Program-made: the position numbers and the translations under genes
Notes under the pieces: model-generated
What the model saw: the letters and a program-made list of their open reading frames with translations, nothing else
Told to the model about the DNA's origin: nothing
Databases searched by the model: none
Part shown: piece by piece, positions 7,808 to 16,638 of the stretch
Numbering within the stretch: position 1 is the stretch's first letter
Layout: each line of letters starts with the position of its first letter
NCBI GenBank assembly: GCA_038230835.1
Contig: JBBRMM010000006.1
Coordinates: 62,001-126,000 of the forward strand
DNA from: DASUHT01 sp038230835
GTDB taxonomy: Bacteria > Actinomycetota > Thermoleophilia > Gaiellales > JAICJC01
Direction of reading: 5' to 3'
Length of the DNA stretch: 64,000 nt

Positions 7808-9133
7808 CTATACCAGATCCAGATCGTCGTATGCCCACGCTGCAACTGCCTCGAACGCTGCCGCTGCGCGCAACACCAGCGCGTCACGCCCCCGCCCACC
7901 GGCGATCTGCAGCCCGACCGGGAGACCGTCGAGGCGGCCGCACGGCACCGACACCGCTGGCATCCCGGCGACGTTGAACGGATACGTGAGTGCCGTCCAG
8001 CTGAGGTACTCGGTGCGCAGCCCGGCCACACTGCCCGGCTGGTCGAGCCCGACCTCGAACGCCGTGCACGGCAGGGTGGGCGTCACCAGCAGGTCATGCC
8101 GGCTCATGAACTCGTCCATGCGTGCCCGGTACGCCGAACCGGCGGCCTGAGCAGACGCATGATCGGAGGGAGTGAGGCGAGCGCCCCGCGCGGCGACCAC
8201 CCGGCGCCCGGGATCGGCCACCTCGAGCGTGTGCTCATCCTCGCCGTCAGCCTGGTTGTAGGCCCAGATCACGTCAACCACCGGCCACGGGTCGGGGAGC
8301 CCGGGATGCACCGGCTCGACGCTGCAGCCAAGCTCGGAGAACCGCGCCACCGCGGCCTCGGCGATCGCTGCGACGCCCGGCTCGACCGCGGCATATCCGA
8401 CGTCGGCCGACCACGCCACGCGCGCTCCGGCGATGCCCGCTCCCAACCCCTCCGCCACCGGGCGGCCCGCCACCACGTCGAGCAGCAGGGCCGCATCGGC
8501 CACGCTGCGGGCCAGCGGCCCCTGTACGGCCAGCCCGCTGCGCGACGGGCTCGGCACGACGTCGTGCGTCGGTTTGAAGCCGACCACGCCGCACATCGAC
8601 GCCGGGATCCGGATCGAGCCCGCACCGTCCCCGCCCTGGGCGACCACGCCCAGGCCGGCTGCGACTGCCGCCGCGGCTCCACCGCTGGAGCCGCCGGGGG
8701 TGAGCCCGTGCCGCCACGGATTGTGCGTCGAGCCGGTGACCAGGTTGGTGGTCTCGCCCTTCCACCCGTGCTCGGGCGTGTTCGTCTTGCCCAGGATCAC
8801 CCCGCCGGCGGCCCGCACGTTCTCGACCAGCGGGGCATCCTCGGCTGCGATGTGATCCGCCCACACGAGCGATCCGCGGGTGCAGCGGACCCCGGCCACG
8901 TCGACCAGGTCCTTGATCGAGAGCGGGATCCCGGCCAGCGCCCCGGCGGTGCCGGAGGCGTATGCCCGCTCAGCCGCCTCCGCCTGTTCGAGGGCGAGCT
9001 CCCCGGTCACGGTCACGAACGCGTTCAGCCGCGGATCCACGCGCTCGATTCGCGCGAGCGCGTCGAGCGTCACCTCGACGGGTGAAAGGTCGCGCCGCTC
9101 GTACGCCGCCACCAGCTCTAGACAAGAATGCAC
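7808..9133 (-). CDS. Amidase signature family hydrolase
   Basis: 441 aa with the complete Ser-cisSer-Lys catalytic set: Lys74 in IPLSIKDLVDV, the cis-Ser in PGGSSGGAAAAV (149/150) and the nucleophile Ser173 in GGDGAGSIRIPAS. Hydrolyses a carboxamide; family members act on many small amides, and there is no sign of a GatCAB partner. The GTG at 9133 overlaps the upstream ATPase gene by 16 bases; an internal GTG a few codons later is an alternative start. Situated between importer and P1 peptidase genes, it probably acts on the imported compound. Confidence 0.88.
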   Translation of the reverse strand: MHSCLELVAAYERRDLSPVEVTLDALARIERVDPRLNAFVTVTGELALEQAEAAERAYASGTAGALAGIPLSIKDLVDVAGVRCTRGSLVWADHIAAEDAPLVENVRAAGGVILGKTNTPEHGWKGETTNLVTGSTHNPWRHGLTPGGSSGGAAAAVAAGLGVVAQGGDGAGSIRIPASMCGVVGFKPTHDVVPSPSRSGLAVQGPLARSVADAALLLDVVAGRPVAEGLGAGIAGARVAWSADVGYAAVEPGVAAIAEAAVARFSELGCSVEPVHPGLPDPWPVVDVIWAYNQADGEDEHTLEVADPGRRVVAARGARLTPSDHASAQAAGSAYRARMDEFMSRHDLLVTPTLPCTAFEVGLDQPGSVAGLRTEYLSWTALTYPFNVAGMPAVSVPCGRLDGLPVGLQIAGGRGRDALVLRAAAAFEAVAAWAYDDLDLV

Positions 9134-10116
9134 GCCGCCCGGTGCTCCGGCGAGGTGGCGGCCTTGACCCGGCGCAGCTCCGGGTCGACGCTCGTGCAGG
9201 ACTCCACGGCCACCGGGCAGCGGGGATGAAACCGGCAGCCGGACGGTACATGCACCGGATTGGGCGTCTCGCCCTTCAAGATCTGCGGCTTCATGGTGTC
9301 GCGCGGATCGCGCTTGGGAACCACCGAGATCAGCGCCTTCGTGTACGGATGCTGCGGGTTGCGCACCACGTCCTTGGCCGGTCCCTCCTCGACGATCCGA
9401 CCCAGGTACATGACCGCGATACGGTCGGCGAAGTGGGCCGCCGTGGAGAGGTCGTGGGTGATCATCAGGATGCCCAGGCCGCTGCGCCGCAGGCCGTCGA
9501 GCAGCGCGAGGATCCCGGCCCGCACGGACACGTCCAGCATCGAAACCGGCTCGTCTGCGACCAGCAGCTTCGGCTCGAGCACGAGCGCCGCGGCGATCGC
9601 GACCCGCTGCCGCTGGCCACCCGAGAGCTCGTGCGCAAACCGGTCGATGTACAGGTCGGGCGGTGTCAGCCCGGCGCGCACGAGTGCATCCAGCACCTTC
9701 TGCTCCCGGTCGGCTGACGAGCCGATGCTGTGGATCCGCAGCGGCTCCATCACCGTGTCACGCACACGGAATCGAGGGTCGAGCGACTCGTACGGATCCT
9801 GGTAGATGATCTGCATCTCGCGTCGCAGCGGCCGCAGCCCGCGGTGCGAGAGGGTCGAGATCTCCCGGCCCCGGAACCGGATCGAGCCCGCGTCCTCGGT
9901 CACCATCCGCATCACGGTCTGCGCGGTGGTGGTCTTGCCGCACCCGGACTCCCCGACCAGAGCGAGCATCTCGCCCGGGCCGACCGTGAACGAGACACCC
10001 TCGACCGCGTGCACGTGCTCCCGCGGCGCGCGCGCGAGCGTGCGCACGATCCCGCGCGGAACCGGGTAGCGGGTGACCAGGCCGTCGACCTCGAGCAGCG
10101 GCTCGCCGCCCGTCAC
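9118..10116 (-). CDS. Oligopeptide/dipeptide ABC importer ATPase (DppF-like)
   Basis: 332 aa. Walker A GESGCGKTTTAQ, signature LSGGQRQRVAIA, Walker B KLLVADEPVSMLD, switch His in MITHD, then the oligopeptide-type C-terminal region with the Cys motif (SGCRFHPRCPVAVESC, ending RAACIL), which in some relatives binds an iron-sulfur cluster. It should pair with the DppD-like ATPase immediately upstream, overlapping in a GTGA junction. Powers import through the permease pair encoded in the same operon. Confidence 0.9.
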   Translation of the reverse strand: MTGGEPLLEVDGLVTRYPVPRGIVRTLARAPREHVHAVEGVSFTVGPGEMLALVGESGCGKTTTAQTVMRMVTEDAGSIRFRGREISTLSHRGLRPLRREMQIIYQDPYESLDPRFRVRDTVMEPLRIHSIGSSADREQKVLDALVRAGLTPPDLYIDRFAHELSGGQRQRVAIAAALVLEPKLLVADEPVSMLDVSVRAGILALLDGLRRSGLGILMITHDLSTAAHFADRIAVMYLGRIVEEGPAKDVVRNPQHPYTKALISVVPKRDPRDTMKPQILKGETPNPVHVPSGCRFHPRCPVAVESCTSVDPELRRVKAATSPEHRAACILV

Positions 10117-11096
10117 CGTGCCGGTGCTCCCACCGCGACATCGTTCAGGTGGCAGGCCGCGACATGGCCGGGGTCGATCTCGCGCAACCGCGGATGCTCC
10201 CCGGCGCAGCGTGAGAACGCGGAGTCACACCGCGGCGCGAACGGACAGCCCTCGAACTCACGGTCGAGCCTGGGCGGTACCCCCGGAATCGACAGCACCG
10301 CGTCGTCGCCGTACAGATCTGGGGTGGCCGCGAACAGCATCCGCGTGTACGGGTGGCGTGGATCGTGATAGAGCGTCTGCGTGGGCCCGGTCTCGGCGAT
10401 CTCACCCGCGTACATGACCGCCGCGCGGCCGCACACCTGGGCGACCACCGGCAGGTCGTGGGTGACGAGGATCATGGCCAGCCCCAGGTCGTTTGTGAGC
10501 GCGACTAGCAGCTCGAGGATCTGCGCCTGCACCATCACGTCGAGCGCTGTTGTCGGCTCATCGGCCAGCAGCACCTTGGGATCACACGCGAGCGCCATCG
10601 CGATCGCAGCCCGCTGGCGCATGCCGCCGGAGAACTCGTGCGGGTACCGGCCGGCGCGCGAGCCCGAGATGCCGACCATCTCCAGCAGTTCGCGCACCCG
10701 CGCCATCGCCGAGCGGCCGCTGGAGATGCCGTGCAGCTCCATCGGCTCGGCGATCTGGGCACCGACGGTCTTGACGGGGTTGAAGGCGTTCATCGCCCCC
10801 TGGAACACCATCGCAACGTCGTGCCATCGATGCGGCGCAACCGTCGCCTCGCCTTCGGCCAGGATGTCCTCGCCGTTCAGCAGCACCCGCCCCGACACGC
10901 TGGCGCTGCCCGGCAGCAGCCCCATCAATGCGAGGATGGTGGTCGTCTTGCCGCAGCCGGACTCGCCCACCAGTCCCAGCCGCTCGCCCTCGGCGAGGTC
11001 GAAGCTGATTCCCTGCACCGCGTGCAGCTCGCGGCCGTGACCGAGCTCGAACCACACGTGCAGCTCCTCGACCTGCAGCAGCCGGCGATCGGTCAC
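10113..11096 (-). CDS. Oligopeptide/dipeptide ABC importer ATPase (DppD-like)
   Basis: 327 aa from a GTG at 11096 overlapping the permease stop. Walker A GESGCGKTTTILALMG, signature FSGGMRQRAAIAMAL, Walker B KVLLADEPTTALD, and the C-terminal Cys-rich motif CPFAPRCDSAFSRC. This is the first ATPase of the usual SBP-permease-permease-ATPase-ATPase order of peptide/nickel-type (PepT) transporters. The frame remains open further upstream, but homology starts here. Confidence 0.9.
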   Translation of the reverse strand: MTDRRLLQVEELHVWFELGHGRELHAVQGISFDLAEGERLGLVGESGCGKTTTILALMGLLPGSASVSGRVLLNGEDILAEGEATVAPHRWHDVAMVFQGAMNAFNPVKTVGAQIAEPMELHGISSGRSAMARVRELLEMVGISGSRAGRYPHEFSGGMRQRAAIAMALACDPKVLLADEPTTALDVMVQAQILELLVALTNDLGLAMILVTHDLPVVAQVCGRAAVMYAGEIAETGPTQTLYHDPRHPYTRMLFAATPDLYGDDAVLSIPGVPPRLDREFEGCPFAPRCDSAFSRCAGEHPRLREIDPGHVAACHLNDVAVGAPAR

Positions 11097-12058
11097 CGGC
11101 TCTCGATCCTGGCCGAGAACGGCCGCATCCGGAACCGGCGCACCGACAGGTGACCCACCCGCAGTCGAGGGTTCAGGGAGTCCTCGAGCGCCTGCCCGAC
11201 CATCGTGCAGGCCAGGATCACCACGGTCACGCACGCGCCGGGCGGGATGATCGCCCACCAGGCGCTGTGGAACACGGCGCCCCCGGTCAGCGAGTTCTGG
11301 ATCAGCTTGCCCCAGGAGATGGCCGACGGGTCGCCCAGCCCGAGGAAGCTGATATAGGTCTCGGCGAAGATCGCCGTCGCGATCGTGAGCACGGTGTTGG
11401 CGACGATCAGTGGTGCAATCTGGGGCATGATGTGGCTGCCGATCAGCCTGGAGTGACCGGCTCCCAGTGACCGCGCTCGCTGCACGTACACCCGTTCGCG
11501 GAGGGACTTCACCTGTGCCCGCAGCAGCCGGGCCGTGCTCGTCCAGTAGATCACCCCGATGATGATGATGATGTTCAGCAGCGAACGGCCGAAGATAGCC
11601 GCGGCAATGATCATCAGCGGCACGTCGGGGATGACGAGGAAGTAATCGGTGATCCGCATCAGCACGATGTCGGTCTTGCCGCCGAAGTAGCCCGACAGCA
11701 CGCCCACGAGACCGCCCAGCACCATGCAAACCACCGACGCCGCGAACCCGACCAGCATGGACACCCGGGCCCCGTAGATCACCTCGGACAGCATGTCGAT
11801 GCCGCCGTCGTCGGTGCCGAGCAGGTGGTGACCGTTGGGGGCCCCGTACACCGGGCCGGTCTGCTGGGTGACCGAGTGCGGGACGATGTCGGGAGCGAGC
11901 ACCGCGATCACGACGAAGAACGCGATCACGGCGAGTCCGACAACCGTCTGGCGGCTGCCGAACAGGAGCTCGCGCATGAACCCCCGCCGGGTGGGCGCAA
12001 CGGCGGCGGGCGCTCCGAGCGGGTCGGGGACGGGCGGGGCCTGAATGCTCGCGCTCAT
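11093..12058 (-). CDS. Peptide ABC transporter permease (DppC-like)
   Basis: 321 aa inner-membrane subunit with about six membrane spans. The OppC-type N-terminal segment is followed by HHLLGTDDGGIDMLSEVIYGAR and the ATPase-coupling EAA-like loop (VQRARSLGAGHSRLIGSHIM). Overlaps the DppB-like gene upstream (ATGA) and the ATPase downstream, so the importer is translated as one coupled block. Confidence 0.9.
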   Translation of the reverse strand: MSASIQAPPVPDPLGAPAAVAPTRRGFMRELLFGSRQTVVGLAVIAFFVVIAVLAPDIVPHSVTQQTGPVYGAPNGHHLLGTDDGGIDMLSEVIYGARVSMLVGFAASVVCMVLGGLVGVLSGYFGGKTDIVLMRITDYFLVIPDVPLMIIAAAIFGRSLLNIIIIIGVIYWTSTARLLRAQVKSLRERVYVQRARSLGAGHSRLIGSHIMPQIAPLIVANTVLTIATAIFAETYISFLGLGDPSAISWGKLIQNSLTGGAVFHSAWWAIIPPGACVTVVILACTMVGQALEDSLNPRLRVGHLSVRRFRMRPFSARIESR

Positions 12059-13029
12059 GTCGTCACCCGCGGGTCGAGCTTGAAGTACAGCAGGTCGGCC
12101 GCGAAGTTGGCCACGATGACCGCCACTGTGAGTAGCAGGAAGATGCCCTGGAGCACCGGGTAGTCCTGCCGACCGATCGCGTTGATCGTTGCCAGTCCGA
12201 TACCGGGATAGGAGAAGACGTCCTCGACGACGATGGCGCCGGCCACGATGTAGCCGAACGACAGCGCGATCAGTGTCACCAACGGCAGCATGGCATTACG
12301 CAGCCCGTGCTTCCAGACGATCGCCCAGTTCTTGAGACCTTTTGCCCGCGCTGTCAGCACGTAGTCCTCGCCGAGGGTCTCGAGCATGGACGAGCGCACG
12401 ATCAGGGCGTACTCGCCGTACAGGCCGATGCCCAGGGTGAGCGCCGGCAGCAGAAGGTGGTTGGCACGGTCGGTGACGAACGCCCAGGTCGACGGCGGCC
12501 CGAAGATCGAGAGCGTGTTGCTCTCGATGCCCGCCGCGGGCAGTCCCAGCGGCAGCGCAATATAGAACACGACCAGGATGCCGATCCACTGGGTCGGCGC
12601 GGCATAGAAGGCGAGCGCCGTCCAGGTGTTGGCGGTATCCATCAGGGTGCCGCGCCGCCATGCTGCCACCACCCCCGCCAGCACCCCCAGCAGCACAGAG
12701 ATCACGGTCCCGGCGACGATCATCGGAAGCGTGTTCACCAGTGGTTGCCTGATGTCGTCCCACACCGGGCGATTGTCGGCGATCGACGTCCCCAGATCGC
12801 CGTGCCCGAGCCGATCGAGGTAGACCACGTACTGCTCCCACTTGGACTTGTCCAGCCCGTACTGCTTGATGATCGCCTCGCGGAACTTGACGCTGCAATG
12901 CTGACAGCGCAGGCCGGAGACGGCACCGCCCGGAATGGCGCGGAAGAGCACGAAGTTGAGTGAGATCGCCACGAACAGGGTCATGAGTGCGAACCCCGTG
13001 CGTTTGACGATGTAGTCCATCCCTCTCAA
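12055..13029 (-). CDS. Peptide ABC transporter permease (DppB-like)
   Basis: 324 aa if the TTG at 13029 is used, which has a GGAGGA site about 9 bases before it. The ATG nine bases later (MDYIVKRTGF) is the alternative but has a poorly spaced site. Typical DppB features: N-terminal span, large periplasmic loop, coupling loop (VLTARAKGLKNWAIVWKHGL). The loop contains CQHC at about residue 42, which is not usual for the family and could be a disulfide or metal site. Confidence 0.88.
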   Translation of the reverse strand: MRGMDYIVKRTGFALMTLFVAISLNFVLFRAIPGGAVSGLRCQHCSVKFREAIIKQYGLDKSKWEQYVVYLDRLGHGDLGTSIADNRPVWDDIRQPLVNTLPMIVAGTVISVLLGVLAGVVAAWRRGTLMDTANTWTALAFYAAPTQWIGILVVFYIALPLGLPAAGIESNTLSIFGPPSTWAFVTDRANHLLLPALTLGIGLYGEYALIVRSSMLETLGEDYVLTARAKGLKNWAIVWKHGLRNAMLPLVTLIALSFGYIVAGAIVVEDVFSYPGIGLATINAIGRQDYPVLQGIFLLLTVAVIVANFAADLLYFKLDPRVTT

Positions 13030-13071
13030 TGTCGTTGCTCCTCCGCGCCTCCGGTGTCGTTTGCTACACGC

Positions 13072-14760
13072 CTACACCCGGTGGGGGGCGGTGTAGTAGC
13101 ACTTGCAGTAGGCACCAAGATCCGGGTAGAAGCCGGTCCACCCCTTGGTGTTTGCGGTCACGAGGCCCTCGTCCACCAGCTGGATGTAGGGCCGGTCATT
13201 GGCGATGATCCGTTCCATCTGCATGACCAGCGCCACCCGCTGCTGAACGTTGGTGATCGTGCCCTGCTGCTTGTACATGGCGTCGTACTGCGGGTTGTTG
13301 TAGCCGGTGTCGCTCCAGCTGAACCACTGGGCCTTGGTCATGTACGACAGCTGGGCGTCCGGGTCGATGTACTCGTTCCAGTCCCAGGTGGCGAGGTCGA
13401 ACTTGGTGTAGTTGCCGGCGGTCTCAAGCGCGTAGGCCGGGCCGGAGTCGCCGCCGTTTACCTCGTGCAGCTTGACGCCCGCCTGAGCCCAGCTTGCGGC
13501 GATGATCTGGAACTGGCGATCGCCGTTGAAGTCGAGGCTGTTGGGCACGATCACGCCGTACTCCATCTTGTGAGCGGGCTGCGCGTACTTGCCCGTCGTC
13601 GCCGGCACGACCCGGGTCCCGTCCGAGCCCTTCTTGTAGCCCAGCGAGTCGAGGATCGAGTTCGCCTTGGTGACGTCGAACGGCAGCGGCTTGATGGACG
13701 GATCGAGCCAGTTGATGCCCGAGCTCGGCCCGGACTGCACCGAGAGCATGTTTGCCCACGGGATGGCATATCCGCTGTACACGACCCTGACGATCTGGGC
13801 GCGGTCAGTCGCGTACTCCAGCGCCTGCCTGACCTGTGGGTCCAACAATTCGCGGTTCTTCGGCTTCAGCGGGTTGGAGTTGAACGTGATGTTGGTCACC
13901 TCGGAGCTCTGCTCAGACTGCACGTTGAAGCGTCCGCCGGACTTGACCGACGAGATCGCGTTGTACGGCACCTGATCGACGAAGTCGAGGTTCCCGGCGT
14001 CCAGGTCGGCGATCATCGACGTGGAGTTCGTGTAGTAGGTCAGCGCCACCGCAGACGCGTACGACTTCGGCCCGTAGAAGTACTTGTTGGGGATATAGAC
14101 CGTCGTCCCCTTCTCGTTGTACTGGCGAATCGTGTACGGGCCACCGGATACGACCGGCAGGCTGTGCTCGGGCAGGAACGTCTTCAGATCCTTGCCGCTG
14201 TTGCCGGCGTACTTCTCCCAGACGTGCTTGGGCAGGATGAAGAACTGCTCGAGTTGGGGCAGCACGTTGTCCACCGGAGCGTCGTAGTTGATGACAAGGG
14301 TCGTTGGGGTGGGCGCCGTCATGCTGGTCACGTGAGTGAGCGCCGCCGCCAGCGCCGCCGTGGGGCCACTGGCGTACTGGAGCACGAGGTTCCCCGTCCA
14401 GGCCGCATCCTCCGCGGTCAGGGGCGTGCCGTCCGACCACTTGGCGCCGGAGCGGACCGTGAACGTCCACGTCTTGCCGTCGGTGGAGGTCGTCCACGAT
14501 TTCGCGAAATCGCCCTCGATCTTGGGGCCCTGACCGTACTGCACGAGCTGGGGATAGACCATCGTGAAGGCCACATACGACTGCGACTCGATGGCCACGA
14601 ACGGATTCAGGGAGTCGATATAGCTGGTGCTGCCGACGCGCAGCACGCCGCCTGTCTTGATCCCTCCTCCGCTGGGTGCGTTGGTGCTTGACCCGCCGCC
14701 GCAGCCGGCGGCGATGAGCACGGCCGCGAGCGCGCTCGCGGCCAGCCTGTGTGCTCTCAT
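13072..14760 (-). CDS. Peptide-type ABC transporter solute-binding lipoprotein (family 5)
   Basis: 562 aa. Lipoprotein signal with lipobox IAAGC (Cys20), then a full family-5 extracellular solute-binding fold (LNPFVAIESQSYVAFTMVYP, TFTVRSGAKWSDGTPLTAED, ALEYATDRAQIVRVVYSGYA). It should capture an oligopeptide or similar molecule outside the membrane and hand it to the permeases encoded downstream. Its start overlaps the stop of the creatininase-family gene. Ligand not predictable from sequence; the operon suggests a lysine or beta-lysine conjugate. Confidence 0.9.
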   Translation of the reverse strand: MRAHRLAASALAAVLIAAGCGGGSSTNAPSGGGIKTGGVLRVGSTSYIDSLNPFVAIESQSYVAFTMVYPQLVQYGQGPKIEGDFAKSWTTSTDGKTWTFTVRSGAKWSDGTPLTAEDAAWTGNLVLQYASGPTAALAAALTHVTSMTAPTPTTLVINYDAPVDNVLPQLEQFFILPKHVWEKYAGNSGKDLKTFLPEHSLPVVSGGPYTIRQYNEKGTTVYIPNKYFYGPKSYASAVALTYYTNSTSMIADLDAGNLDFVDQVPYNAISSVKSGGRFNVQSEQSSEVTNITFNSNPLKPKNRELLDPQVRQALEYATDRAQIVRVVYSGYAIPWANMLSVQSGPSSGINWLDPSIKPLPFDVTKANSILDSLGYKKGSDGTRVVPATTGKYAQPAHKMEYGVIVPNSLDFNGDRQFQIIAASWAQAGVKLHEVNGGDSGPAYALETAGNYTKFDLATWDWNEYIDPDAQLSYMTKAQWFSWSDTGYNNPQYDAMYKQQGTITNVQQRVALVMQMERIIANDRPYIQLVDEGLVTANTKGWTGFYPDLGAYCKCYYTAPHRV

Positions 14761-15605
14761 CTGCTTCCCTCCCTGATGTGCAGCGCCGTCATGGCGCCGT
14801 CGTGGTGGTCGCGGCCAGGCCGCGGGGCGCGGCCGGCCAACTCGTCGATGTATGTCCCGATCTCCTTCACTGCCTGGTCGAGCCACAGCCTGCCCTTCTC
14901 CACGGTCGCGACCGTGGCGTCGCCGACGACTCCCGACTCGGTCCAGCCGCTCCAGGCGCCCTTGACCGACAGCGGGCCGTCGTTCCAGTCCATCCACACG
15001 TGGTCGGAGCCCCAGTCGGGGATCTCCCGTACCGCCTTATCCATCTGCACCAGTTCCGGCCGGATGGCAAGGTAGAGCGACGTCTCCAGCTCGCATGCGT
15101 GGGCCATTCCGCCCGGCGCGTCCGAGTCACGCGTCTCGGCCAGCAGTCGGGCCGACTCGGCGCTGGAGAGATACCAGAACGATGCGGCGATCGCGTGCGG
15201 GTGCTCCACCATCAAGAGCCGCGCGGCCATCTCGACCAGCGGCACGTTCGAGCCGTGCCCGTTCACGAACAGGATCCGGCCGAACCCGTGGTGGATCAGG
15301 CTGCGGCCGATGTCGAGCAGATGGTCGACGAACGTCTTCCAGTCGATGGTGATCGAGCCGGGGAACTCCATGTGGTGCGGCGTGTAGCCGTGGGTCACGG
15401 TGGGCAGCAGCAGCGCTCGTCCCGGCCGCGACAGCACCGAGCGCTCGGCGAGCGCCTCGGCGATCACGGCGTCGGTGTCGATCGGCAGGTGGTATCCGTG
15501 GTCCTCGAGGGTCGCCACCGGGATCACGCACACCGGGTCGCGCCGGGCCCACTCGACCACCTGCGGCCAGGTCAGCTGGGCATATCGGTGCGAGGTGTCA
15601 GGCAT
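14757..15605 (-). CDS. Creatininase-family amidohydrolase
   Basis: 282 aa. Metal-ligand pattern of the creatininase fold: VATLEDHGYHLPIDTD near the N-terminus, FVNGHGSN at mid-protein and HACELETSLY with the conserved Glu. Members open cyclic or linear amides with two divalent metals (creatinine, formamidopyrimidines, mycofactocin peptides). The start at 15605 overlaps the C45 gene end by 8 bases; an in-frame ATG 12 bases earlier is possible. The substrate is probably an amide bond in the imported compound. Confidence 0.8.
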   Translation of the reverse strand: MPDTSHRYAQLTWPQVVEWARRDPVCVIPVATLEDHGYHLPIDTDAVIAEALAERSVLSRPGRALLLPTVTHGYTPHHMEFPGSITIDWKTFVDHLLDIGRSLIHHGFGRILFVNGHGSNVPLVEMAARLLMVEHPHAIAASFWYLSSAESARLLAETRDSDAPGGMAHACELETSLYLAIRPELVQMDKAVREIPDWGSDHVWMDWNDGPLSVKGAWSGWTESGVVGDATVATVEKGRLWLDQAVKEIGTYIDELAGRAPRPGRDHHDGAMTALHIREGSR

Positions 15606-16638
15606 GGTCGAAGGCATATCGCTGGTCGGTGGTGTCGCACGGGTTACCGCGCCCGTAGGTGATCTCTCCCTGTGTGACGTCGGCGATGCACCAAAAGACG
15701 GTCTTCGACTCGGATCCGTCTCCGACGTGGCGGCAGAGCGAGTCCGGCGCGCCGGTGTGATCGCTGAGCGCCTGTCGGAGCAGCTCGGGGGTGATGACGC
15801 CGGGTGCAAGCCACTGAAGCGCGCGACGATACCGCACCTCCGACCGGCGTGCATACGCAACGTCTCCCTCGTACCGGAGCATGCGCTCGCTCACGTAGTG
15901 GTTGGTGTGGGCGAGGGTGCCGGCCGGCGTGGGCCGGATCAGCTCGGCGTCGGTTGCCGATCCCTCCACGTTCACCACCCCGCCGTCACGGTGGCTGAGC
16001 ACGTTGTTATAGGACGACGCCCGGCGCGGGTGCAGGGCGGCCGCCACGGCCTCGTCGAGCGTGCGCCGTCGCAGCATGTCGCGCACCTGCAGCAGGCGCG
16101 GGATGCCGACACGGTTGTCGTTGGGGGCGATCTCGTTCCCCGTGAGCGCCAGCCCGGCCCCGTTGAATCCGACGCTGATCCAGGGCCCGATGCCGACCGT
16201 GAACACGACCGGATAGCCGGGTACGCGCCACTCGATGGCCACCAGGTCGGCCTCCTGGTCGGGTCCCAGGTCGTTGTTGTGCGCCACCCAGAGATGCCCG
16301 TCGGGGGTCGCCGGGGCGCACGCGACGAGGTCCGAGCACCTGCCGACCATCGCGCTGTCGCCGGCGCCGGAATCGGGCGGCTGGAGCTCCTCGACCGATG
16401 CGGCGAATACCGCCAGCGGGTCGACGTCGGCGCCCTCGGCGACGCCGTCGAGTTCCTCGACGAGCCACGGCAGCTCTCGAGCCGTGACCTCGCGGTACGG
16501 CCGGGCGGCCATGATCTGTTCGGGGCTGTATCTGGCGACGTCCCGGCGCACCACGTCGGCGGTTCCACGGCCGATCTGCTCACCCACCTGGCGATGGCCG
16601 CCCTCCACTCGCAGCAGGGGAATCGGCGATGGGGTCAT
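15598..16638 (-). CDS. C45-family autoproteolytic acyltransferase/hydrolase
   Basis: 346 aa, related to isopenicillin-N acyltransferase (AAT, peptidase C45). N-terminal region EQIGRGTADVVRRDVARYSP, then the probable self-cleavage/nucleophile Cys in MVGRCSDLVA (about residue 101), followed by HLWVAHNNDLGPD and GFNGAGLALTGNEI, typical of the mature large chain. Such enzymes transfer or remove acyl groups on amines. Overlaps kdd (ATGA) upstream and the creatininase gene downstream, so it belongs to the catabolic operon. A third amide-active enzyme type in this run. Confidence 0.8.
   Translation of the reverse strand: MTPSPIPLLRVEGGHRQVGEQIGRGTADVVRRDVARYSPEQIMAARPYREVTARELPWLVEELDGVAEGADVDPLAVFAASVEELQPPDSGAGDSAMVGRCSDLVACAPATPDGHLWVAHNNDLGPDQEADLVAIEWRVPGYPVVFTVGIGPWISVGFNGAGLALTGNEIAPNDNRVGIPRLLQVRDMLRRRTLDEAVAAALHPRRASSYNNVLSHRDGGVVNVEGSATDAELIRPTPAGTLAHTNHYVSERMLRYEGDVAYARRSEVRYRRALQWLAPGVITPELLRQALSDHTGAPDSLCRHVGDGSESKTVFWCIADVTQGEITYGRGNPCDTTDQRYAFDHA

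Noticed and set aside
13029..14760. Nickel-specific transporter reading of the importer
   Set aside because: The SBP family also includes nickel binders, but no hydrogenase, urease or metal genes are present, while peptide and amide hydrolases are; peptide-type is the better fit.
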